From assembly GCA_002345475.1 (NCBI GenBank), contig DDWC01000256.1, positions 2,477 through 8,861 of the forward strand: a DNA stretch of 6,385 bases. The letters run 5' to 3'. Made by a program: the position numbers and the translations under genes. This document shows positions 1 to 5,685 of the stretch, one piece after another. Source of the DNA: Firmicutes bacterium UBA2296. Lineage in GTDB: Bacteria > Bacillota > UBA994. The notes below the pieces were generated by a model that was not told the origin of the DNA, ran no database searches, and saw only the letters and a program-made list of their open reading frames with translations. Numbering within the stretch: position 1 is the stretch's first letter; every line of letters starts with the position of its first letter.

Positions 1-676
1 CGCGCAGGTCCTCGTCGCGGAAGCAACGGGCCAGCTGGAAGTAGCGGTCGTAGCCGGCTATCATCAGCAGCTGTTTGAAGAGCTGCGGCGACTGAGGCAG
101 GGCGTAAAACTCGCCGGGGCTGACGCGACTGGGCACCAGGTAGTCTCTGGCCCCTTCCGGAGTGGATTTGGTGAGATAGGGCGTTTCTATTTCGGCAAAG
201 CCCTGGCTGTCCAGATATTCCCGCGCCTTGAGGGCTACCTTGTGACGCAACAGCAAAGCTTCCTGCATGTCGGGACGGCGCAGGTCCAAATAGCGGTATT
301 TAAGGCGCAGGCTCTCGTCGGCGTCCACATCGGGCCGAATGTAAAAGGGCGGTGTCTTGGCCTCGTTATGCAGAACCAGACTGTCCACATGTACCTCTAC
401 CTCGCCGGTGGCCATGCGGAGGTTTACTCCCTCGGGAGGACGGGCCGCGACAGTGCCGGTGACTTCAATGACGAACTCACCCCGCAGGGTTTCGGCCAGG
501 GCGAAGACGTCGCTCTTTTCGGGGGCGAAAAATAGCTGAATCAGTCCGCTTATGTCGCGGAGATCGATAAAAATTACCCCGCCCAGATCCCGTCGCTTGG
601 CGACCCAGCCCGCGAGGCGGACTGTATCCCCCACGTGACCGGCGTTTAGTTTTCCTGCAGACACGCGCTTTGTCAT
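1..676 (-). CDS. aspS: Aspartyl-tRNA synthetase, N-terminal 225 residues (3' end outside window)
   Basis: AspRS is a class IIb synthetase that charges tRNA-Asp with aspartate in the cytoplasm. The visible part contains the N-terminal OB-fold anticodon-binding domain (about residues 1-105), with GWVAKRRDLGGVIFIDLRD (23-41) and ATGEVEV (89-95). The linker and start of the catalytic core follow: RLKYRYLDLRRP (124-135), motif 1 region GFAEIETPYLTKSTPEGARDY (159-179), ALPQSPQLFKQLLM (192-205) and the motif 2 start RCFRDEDLR (217-225). The window ends inside motif 2; the GAD insert and motif 3 are not seen. The start is ATG at 676, with a strong ribosome binding site and a 4-nt ATGA overlap with hemZ. 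In related Clostridia hisS usually stands between hemZ and aspS, but it is absent here. No T-box leader fits in the junction, so expression presumably depends on the upstream operon. Confidence 0.97.
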   Translation of the reverse strand, partial: MTKRVSAGKLNAGHVGDTVRLAGWVAKRRDLGGVIFIDLRDISGLIQLFFAPEKSDVFALAETLRGEFVIEVTGTVAARPPEGVNLRMATGEVEVHVDSLVLHNEAKTPPFYIRPDVDADESLRLKYRYLDLRRPDMQEALLLRHKVALKAREYLDSQGFAEIETPYLTKSTPEGARDYLVPSRVSPGEFYALPQSPQLFKQLLMIAGYDRYFQLARCFRDEDLR

Positions 677-1851
677 GGTTCATTCCTCCATTTGTCCAGT
701 AAACTCTCTTTGCTGGCCATGAGCTCTGGTAACCGCCGCAGATAGACCCTGGCGTCCTTAGGGTTGGCCTGGTGTTCCCAGGGGGTGGCGGAGCTGACGA
801 ACTTGCTGGAGGCGCCGGCTCCGGCGCCCAGTACCAGGCGTTGCTCATTGATGACCATAATGTTGTAAAGACTTTCGTGGCCAGGCAGGGCAAAACCGAT
901 GTTCTCCAGACCGCCCAAAATGCCTCTTTGCCGATAGAGATAATAGGGTTCCATACCCACGGCGCTGAGCATGGCGTGGGCTATATTGCTGGCATCCAGC
1001 GCTTCCGCGGAACCCATGGGCACCCAGCCGGCTTCCTTGCTGTAAGCAGACGCTCTCTTGGGTGAAAACATGTGCAGAGTAACGCCTTCCGGCCGGTAGG
1101 CCAGGATGCTCTGCAGGCTTTGGGAAACGTGGGACACTCCTTCGCCGGGCAGGCCGACGATGAGATCTGCGTTGATGTCCCGGTAGCCGAGGTCTCGCGC
1201 CAGGGCAAAGCTCTCGCTAATCTGCTCTACGGTGTGGGCGCGCCCGATGGCGGCCAGGGTTTCGTTGTGCATGCTTTGGGGGTTGATGCACAGCCTGGCG
1301 TCCGGCGCAAAGGGTGCGAGCTTTTCTGCGGTGATGGTGTCGGGACGCCCCGCCTCCAGGGTAACCTCTCGCCTGCCCTCCCACCAGGGAAGATCCCTGA
1401 TGATCCAGGAGAGCTGGGACAGCTGGGGCGCGCTGAGGGTGGTTGGCGTACCGCCGCCGATGTAAACACTGGTGAACTTAAGTCCATGGGTGAGAGCCTG
1501 CTGGCGCAGAAATTCTATCTCCCGGATGAGACCGGCGAAGTAGGCTTCGCGCTCCTTTTCGCCGTACTGAGTGAGGCTGTGGGAAGCAAAGGAACAATAA
1601 GCGCACCGGCTGGGACAAAAGGGCACAGAGATATACAGGGAGGTCAGATTCCGTCGCCCCTGCAGGGGCTCTGTTATGCGCCGCTGATTTATCGCCACCC
1701 GGGTGAGGAGTTCGGCGCGGTCGCGGCGCACCTTGCGTTCAAGTTCCAGCCGATGAATTATCTCTTTAGGCGAAAGCCCGTATTCCAGCAGCTGGTCCAC
1801 CAGCTTGCCGGGGCGGACTCCAATTAATGTGCCGTATGGTTTGTCTACCAC
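673..1851 (-). CDS. hemZ: HemZ-type radical SAM protein (putative oxygen-independent coproporphyrinogen III dehydrogenase), short N-terminus
   Basis: HemZ is annotated as an anaerobic coproporphyrinogen III oxidase of the HemN-like radical SAM family. Its biochemical role in Gram-positives is less certain than that of HemN. The 392-residue protein has the 4Fe-4S cluster motif CPSRCAYC (C79, C83, C86), the SAM-binding YIGGGTPT (130-137) and the HemZ-typical EAGRPDTI (166-173) and RLCINPQSM (186-194). It also has YYLYRQRGILGGLENIGFA (303-321) and LGAGAGASSK (341-350). These last motifs separate it from HemN and HemW. It starts at GTG 1851, overlapping the MBL gene by 7 nt. No clear ribosome binding site is visible, so reinitiation after the MBL stop is likely. 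Typical HemZ is about 480-500 residues. Here the sequence begins at the KPYGTLIGVRPGK region and about 100 N-terminal residues are missing. The frame is open upstream to a stop near 2015 but has no other start codon. Its TGA overlaps the aspS ATG. Confidence 0.88.
   Translation of the reverse strand: MVDKPYGTLIGVRPGKLVDQLLEYGLSPKEIIHRLELERKVRRDRAELLTRVAINQRRITEPLQGRRNLTSLYISVPFCPSRCAYCSFASHSLTQYGEKEREAYFAGLIREIEFLRQQALTHGLKFTSVYIGGGTPTTLSAPQLSQLSWIIRDLPWWEGRREVTLEAGRPDTITAEKLAPFAPDARLCINPQSMHNETLAAIGRAHTVEQISESFALARDLGYRDINADLIVGLPGEGVSHVSQSLQSILAYRPEGVTLHMFSPKRASAYSKEAGWVPMGSAEALDASNIAHAMLSAVGMEPYYLYRQRGILGGLENIGFALPGHESLYNIMVINEQRLVLGAGAGASSKFVSSATPWEHQANPKDARVYLRRLPELMASKESLLDKWRNEP
684..689 (-). 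promoter_or_regulatory. Ribosome binding site of aspS, inside the 3' end of hemZ
   Basis: GGAGGA on the minus strand, 7 nt before ATG at 676 and within the last hemZ codons. The start and the hemZ stop share the ATGA at 676-673, a classic coupling arrangement. Confidence 0.88.
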
Positions 1852-2459
1852 AGCCGGTTCCGTCGCTTTTCCAGAGCGATGCTGGTAGAAGGGCCGTGCC
1901 CGGGATAGACGGTTGTCTCGTCCGGCAGAAGTTTGAGCCGATTGAGGGACTGCTGCAGCACCTGCGCGTCTCCTCCGGCCAGGTCGCTGCGGCCTATGGA
2001 AGCGGCGAAAAGGGTGTCACCGGAAAAGAGCACTGCTTCGTCCACCGCGTAAAAGCAACAGCCGCCGGGAGTGTGCCCCGGAGTATGCAGCACCGTAAAG
2101 GTTGTTCCGGCCAGAGAGAGAGTGTCACCTTCCAGGAGGTAATGATCGGCCAGGATATCCTCTTTAAGACCCAGATGGCGGGCCATGGGATCGTCTTTAC
2201 CGGTTAGCCAGGGCAGGTCGCCCTTGTGGATGTAGACAGGACTGGAAAAGGCCCGGGCCGCTTCCATGGCTCCGGCAATGTGATCGGCGTGCCCATGGGT
2301 GAGCAGAACCTTCTCTACCTTGAGGTCGTTGTCGGTTATATAATCCTCCAGTTCGCCGATGCGGCCGCCGGGGTCAATTACCGCAGCCTCTCCGGCCTCG
2401 TTATACACTACATAGCAGTTGGTCTGCAGTATGCCCAGTCGCAATGTGGCTATTTGCAT
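1845..2459 (-). CDS. Metallo-beta-lactamase-fold hydrolase, glyoxalase II-like
   Basis: This is a small cytoplasmic metallo-hydrolase of the glyoxalase II (hydroxyacylglutathione hydrolase)-like branch, predicted to cleave a thioester or ester; the real substrate is unknown. The 204-residue protein carries the metal-site motifs in order: THGHADH (H55, H57, D59, H60), H129 in TPGHTPG, D148 in SGDTLF and H188 in YPGHG. These provide the ligands of a binuclear Zn/Fe centre. It lacks the long C-terminal substrate domain of classical glyoxalase II, as usual for this Firmicutes subgroup. ATG at 2459 is chosen because homology (MQIATLRLG) begins there and a ribosome binding site sits just before it. 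A longer open frame runs back into dtd but adds family-foreign sequence. The end overlaps hemZ by 7 nt. Its placement after dtd is conserved in many Clostridia, but the functional reason is not known to me. Confidence 0.9.
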   Translation of the reverse strand: MQIATLRLGILQTNCYVVYNEAGEAAVIDPGGRIGELEDYITDNDLKVEKVLLTHGHADHIAGAMEAARAFSSPVYIHKGDLPWLTGKDDPMARHLGLKEDILADHYLLEGDTLSLAGTTFTVLHTPGHTPGGCCFYAVDEAVLFSGDTLFAASIGRSDLAGGDAQVLQQSLNRLKLLPDETTVYPGHGPSTSIALEKRRNRLW

Positions 2460-2468
2460 GGTTGTCAC

Positions 2469-2475
2469 ACCTCCC
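2469..2475 (-). promoter_or_regulatory. Ribosome binding site of the MBL-fold hydrolase gene
   Basis: GGGAGGT on the minus strand, 9 nt before ATG at 2459. It fills the 16-nt gap after dtd and favours this start over an upstream in-frame codon inside dtd. Confidence 0.85.
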
Positions 2476-2925
2476 TCAAAAGAGTTTGTTGCTGTCAAGC
2501 ATGAGGGTGACCGGACCGTCATTGACCAGTTCTACCTGCATCATGGCGCCAAATACGCCTGTTTCTGCAGCAATTCCCTTTTCTATAATGCGCCTCACGA
2601 AGTGCTCGTAGAGCTGCTCGGCCTTTTCCGGGCGGGCGGCTTCGGTATAACTGGGGCGCCTGCCGCGCCGGCAATCTCCGTACAGGGTGAACTGTGAGAT
2701 GGCCAGCACGGCTCCTCCCACGTCGCCCAGCGAGAGGTTCATCTTGCCGTCATCATCGCTGAACACCCTGAGTTCGGCTATTTTGTCCGCCAGGTACTCG
2801 GCTTCAGCCGCGGTGTCACTTTCGGTTACGCCAAGGAGCACCACCAGTCCACGCCCGATACAACCCACTATGCGGTTATCTACGGTTACCTTGGCTCTAC
2901 TTGCCCGTTGTACCACTGCTCGCAA
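2476..2925 (-). CDS. dtd: D-aminoacyl-tRNA deacylase
   Basis: Dtd hydrolyses D-amino acids (and glycine mischarged on tRNA-Ala) from tRNA, a chirality proofreading step before the ribosome. The 149-residue protein has the usual length and both signature motifs. These are SQFTL (residues 77-81), followed by the conserved YGDCRRGRRPSY stretch, and NDGPVT (135-140) carrying the cross-subunit Gly-cisPro pair (G137-P138) that excludes L-amino acids. The start is TTG at 2925, because homology to the family begins at once (RAVVQRAS) and a strong ribosome binding site is correctly placed. The next candidate is a GTG at codon 4, which would cut into the first beta-strand. The gene overlaps the end of rel by 29 nt in another frame, implying coupled translation. 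A rel-dtd pair is widespread in Firmicutes. Confidence 0.97.
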   Translation of the reverse strand: MRAVVQRASRAKVTVDNRIVGCIGRGLVVLLGVTESDTAAEAEYLADKIAELRVFSDDDGKMNLSLGDVGGAVLAISQFTLYGDCRRGRRPSYTEAARPEKAEQLYEHFVRRIIEKGIAAETGVFGAMMQVELVNDGPVTLMLDSNKLF

Positions 2926-5113
2926 CAGAATCCTCTCCTTTTCCGCCGGCGCTGGATATGCGCTTGACTACGTATAGATCGCGTATCTTCTGCAGACGCT
3001 GCAACACGCGGTCCAGATGCCCGAGATCTTTAACCACCAGGGTAAAGGTCACTATGGCTTCCTTTTCGCGATTGGCGCGGGCCTGCAGATTGCTGATATT
3101 CACTTTCAGTTCGCCGAGGACATGTACGACATCCTGCAGAAGTCCCGGCCGGTCCATGCCCACCAGTTCTATGCGCACAGGGTATTGCGCTTCCTTGGCG
3201 TCACCCCAGCTAACTTCGATGAGCCTTTCGCGCTCCTGCATCAGCGAGGGCATGTTGGGACAATTAGTGGTGTGCACCGATACACCCTTGCCCCGGGTGA
3301 TGAAGCCGATGATTTCGTCGCCGGGCAGCGGATTACAGCAGCGAGCCAGTTTAACCAGCGCCCCGTCCAGCCCCGATACCTTAAGGTGCTGCGCCGAAGC
3401 GGGGGGCTTGTCGGGTGGGGTCAGGCTGAGCAGTTCGCTGTCGAGGGGGCCTCGCTCCTTTATGTATAGAGCCAGGAGTTTGTTGGTGACGCTGACGGCG
3501 CTGTGGTCGCCGTGGCCGACGCCGGCCAGCAGGTCTTCGTCGGAAAGGCAGTTGAGTCCGTCCGCCACTTCTTCGAGGTATTTATCCTTGAGCACTTCGT
3601 CCACGGGATGGCCGAGGCGCTTGATTTCCCGTTCCAGGGCTTCGCGGCCCTTTTCGATATTTTCTTCTTTTTGCTCCTTCTTGAACCACTGCCTGATGCG
3701 GCTGCGCGCCTGGGAGGTGCGCACCATTTTGACCCAGTCGCGGCTGGGGCCGTTAGGCTGCTTGGTGGTGATGATCTCCACAATGTCGCCGTTCTTCAGC
3801 ACGTAGTTAAGGGGCACAATACGCCCGTTGACCTTGGCGCCGACACAACGGTGACCGACGTCTGTATGCACGCGGTAAGCAAAGTCTATGGGTATAGAGC
3901 CCACGGGCAAGTCCACGATGTCTCCCTTAGGAGTGAACACAAAAACTTCATCGGAAAAGAGGTCCATGCGCAACCCGTCGACAAACTCCTCGGGGTCGCG
4001 CAAATCCTGCTGCCATTCCAGTATGGAACGGAGCCAGGTGAGTTTATTGGTGGAGGACTTTTCGGGGCGCACACCGTCTTTGTAGGCCCAGTGGGCTGCG
4101 ACGCCGTATTCGGCGATGCGGTGCATCTCCCAGGTGCGGATCTGAATCTCCAGAGGTTCGCCTCTCTCCCCCACCACCGTGGTGTGCAGGGACTGATAGA
4201 AGTTGGGTTTGGGCATGGCGATGTAGTCCTTAAAGCGCCCCGGAATGGGGCGCCATTCGTTGTGAGCCAGACCTAGAACGCCGTAACAGTCCTTGACGCT
4301 GTCGACTATGACCCGGATAGCGATAAGGTCGAAGATATCCTCGAAACTGCGCCCGGCCTGCATTTTGCGAAAGATGCTGTAGAAGTGCTTGGGGCGGCCG
4401 GAAATCTCGCCTTTGATCTCGACTTCGGCGAGCTGATGTTGCAGCGCAGCGATGGCCGCGGCAATGGCCTTTTCGCGATCTATGCGCTTGGCGGCTACCC
4501 GTTCGGCGATGTCGCGGTAGGCTTCGGGTTCGAGATGTCTAAAAGCCAGATCCTCCATCTCCCACTGCATGCGGCTTATACCGAGGCGGTGGGCTAAAGG
4601 AGCGTATATGTCTAAAGTCTCGCGAGCGGTGGCCTTGCGCTTTATGAGGGGCCGGTAAGTCAGGGTGCGCATATTGTGCAGCCGGTCGGCCAGCTTGATA
4701 AGGATGACCCGCACGTCTTCGGCCATGGCCAGGAGCATTTTGCGCAGGCTCTCTGCCTGCTGTTCCTGCTTGTTCTTGAAATCCAGTCGGGATAGTTTGG
4801 TAACTCCGTCCACCAGGCGAGCCACGTTATCGCCGAACTCGTCACGGATTTCCTTGATGGTGATCTGCGTGTCTTCCACTACGTCGTGCAGCACAGCGGC
4901 CACCAGGGTTTCGATATCCATGTGGGTCTCGGTGAGTATCATGGCAACTTCCAGGGGGTGGGTTATGTAGTCTTCACCGGAGGCGCGGGTCTGACCGGTG
5001 TGGGCCTTTTCGGCAAACTGAAAAGCCCGCAGCAACAGGCTCTCATCGGCTTGCGGGCTATAGGCCTTCAGTGTGCTGAGAAGCTTTTCCAGCGTGGCTG
5101 ACTCGGTCTTCAC
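2897..5113 (-). CDS. rel: Bifunctional (p)ppGpp synthetase/hydrolase (RelA/SpoT family, Rel)
   Basis: Rel makes (p)ppGpp from ATP and GDP/GTP and also degrades it, setting the stringent response; it acts on ribosomes that sense uncharged tRNA. The 738-residue protein has full family length and all domains. The HD hydrolase spans about 20-190, with H52, the H76-D77 pair in HDVVEDT and D143 in LADRLHNM, so hydrolase activity is predicted. The synthetase spans about 235-345, with SGRPKHFYSIFRKM (238-251), RFKDYIAMPKPNFYQSLHT (293-311) and E323-IQIRT. RFKD is the RxKD type of bifunctional Rel rather than the ExDD type of synthetase-only RelA. Then come TGS (about 389-449), a helical domain, the zinc-finger-like segment (C592, C593, H614, C618) and a C-terminal ACT domain (about 645-718). 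The start is GTG. The 3' end overlaps dtd by 29 nt. Often annotated relA in Firmicutes. No damage is seen. Confidence 0.98.
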   Translation of the reverse strand: MKTESATLEKLLSTLKAYSPQADESLLLRAFQFAEKAHTGQTRASGEDYITHPLEVAMILTETHMDIETLVAAVLHDVVEDTQITIKEIRDEFGDNVARLVDGVTKLSRLDFKNKQEQQAESLRKMLLAMAEDVRVILIKLADRLHNMRTLTYRPLIKRKATARETLDIYAPLAHRLGISRMQWEMEDLAFRHLEPEAYRDIAERVAAKRIDREKAIAAAIAALQHQLAEVEIKGEISGRPKHFYSIFRKMQAGRSFEDIFDLIAIRVIVDSVKDCYGVLGLAHNEWRPIPGRFKDYIAMPKPNFYQSLHTTVVGERGEPLEIQIRTWEMHRIAEYGVAAHWAYKDGVRPEKSSTNKLTWLRSILEWQQDLRDPEEFVDGLRMDLFSDEVFVFTPKGDIVDLPVGSIPIDFAYRVHTDVGHRCVGAKVNGRIVPLNYVLKNGDIVEIITTKQPNGPSRDWVKMVRTSQARSRIRQWFKKEQKEENIEKGREALEREIKRLGHPVDEVLKDKYLEEVADGLNCLSDEDLLAGVGHGDHSAVSVTNKLLALYIKERGPLDSELLSLTPPDKPPASAQHLKVSGLDGALVKLARCCNPLPGDEIIGFITRGKGVSVHTTNCPNMPSLMQERERLIEVSWGDAKEAQYPVRIELVGMDRPGLLQDVVHVLGELKVNISNLQARANREKEAIVTFTLVVKDLGHLDRVLQRLQKIRDLYVVKRISSAGGKGEDSVASSGTTGK
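2932..2940 (-). promoter_or_regulatory. Ribosome binding site of dtd, inside the 3' end of rel
   Basis: AAGGAGAGG on the minus strand ends 6 nt before TTG at 2925; its AAGGAG core ends 9 nt before. It lies within rel codons and supports the unusual TTG start of dtd. Confidence 0.8.
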
Positions 5114-5165
5114 GTTCTAACCTCCATATGGGCAACGACCCAGGCGGCTCCCACCCGGGCCGGGT
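5114..5165 (-). other. apt-rel spacer, the only sizeable intergenic gap
   Basis: These 52 nt are the longest non-coding stretch in the window. The half next to apt is GC-rich and has only weak, interrupted dyads (for example ACCC...GGGT, and TGGG...CCCA around a 6-nt loop). There is no T-run, so I do not call a terminator. I see no convincing -35/-10 pair. The rel ribosome binding site GGAGG lies at 5125-5121. An mRNA processing or folding element is possible but unsupported. Confidence 0.6.
5121..5125 (-). promoter_or_regulatory. Ribosome binding site of rel
   Basis: GGAGG on the minus strand, 7 nt before the GTG at 5113. It supports GTG as the true start. An ATG slightly upstream is out of frame and runs into a stop after five codons. 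Confidence 0.85.
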
Positions 5166-5681
5166 TTAAAACTGTATCAGGGAACGCACGATGTGACCCT
5201 TGAGGCTATCGCGGCCGTGCAGGTCGTTGAGCTCTATGAGAAACAGCACCGCTGCCACCTCGCCTCCCAGACTTTCCACCAGATCTACGGCGGACTGAAT
5301 GGTGCCTCCTGTTGCCAGCAGATCGTCCACCACGATGACCTTCTGGCCCGGACGGACGGCGTCTTCGTGAATCTCCAGATGGTCCTCGCCATATTCCAGC
5401 TGATAGGATGCCCGCCGGGTGGGACCGGGAAGCTTGCCGGCTTTGCGCACCGGCACAAAACCCTTACCCAGCTTATAGGCCAGGGGCATGCCAACGATGA
5501 ATCCCCGGGCTTCGGGAGCGACCACCAGGTCGAAGTCAAGATCGGCGCACAGCTCGGCCATGCCATCAATGGCCTGACGCAAGGCGTCGCCTTCTACCAG
5601 CAAAGTGGTGATATCGCGAAAAAGTATTCCCTCTTTGGGGAAATCGGGGATGCTGCGTATCTTGTCGGCCAGATGTTTCAC
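5166..5681 (-). CDS. apt: Adenine phosphoribosyltransferase
   Basis: Apt converts adenine and PRPP to AMP and pyrophosphate, a one-step purine salvage reaction in the cytoplasm. The 171-residue product has the normal family length. It shows the N-terminal adenine-side segment IPDFPKEGILFRDIT (residues 11-25), the APEARGFIVG segment (55-64), the PVRKAGKLPG loop (77-86) and the PRPP-binding motif VIVVDDLLATGGT (115-127) with the acidic pair D119-D120. The start is taken as GTG at 5681, because homology begins there and an AGGAGG lies 9 nt upstream. The frame stays open further upstream into recJ, but that extension is low-complexity Arg-rich sequence overlapping recJ and is unlike the family. 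The gene follows recJ by 4 nt, so it is probably translationally coupled to it. Apt beside rel is a common Firmicutes arrangement, linking purine supply to alarmone metabolism. Confidence 0.97.
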   Translation of the reverse strand: MKHLADKIRSIPDFPKEGILFRDITTLLVEGDALRQAIDGMAELCADLDFDLVVAPEARGFIVGMPLAYKLGKGFVPVRKAGKLPGPTRRASYQLEYGEDHLEIHEDAVRPGQKVIVVDDLLATGGTIQSAVDLVESLGGEVAAVLFLIELNDLHGRDSLKGHIVRSLIQF

Positions 5682-5685
5682 AGTG

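Noticed and set aside
677..700. Possible T-box leader before aspS
   Set aside because: aspS overlaps hemZ by 4 nt and its ribosome binding site is inside hemZ coding sequence. There is no room for a leader and no T-box core sequence is visible.
1072..1827. 251-codon open frame on the plus strand opposite hemZ
   Set aside because: It is antisense to the HemZ radical SAM core. Its composition mirrors the complementary frame, there is no domain or credible ribosome binding site, and another gene clearly occupies the region.
2901..3806. 301-codon open frame on the plus strand opposite rel
   Set aside because: It lies fully antisense to a highly conserved rel gene. The product is a Ser/Arg/Pro-rich sequence typical of a shadow frame in GC-rich DNA, with no recognisable domain.
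3503..4276. 257-codon open frame on the plus strand opposite the middle of rel
   Set aside because: It is a shadow of the rel synthetase and TGS codons; no family resemblance was seen.
5114..5165. GC-rich dyads in the apt-rel spacer as a possible terminator or attenuator
   Set aside because: The stems are only 4 bp or interrupted, and no T-run follows; this is too weak to call.
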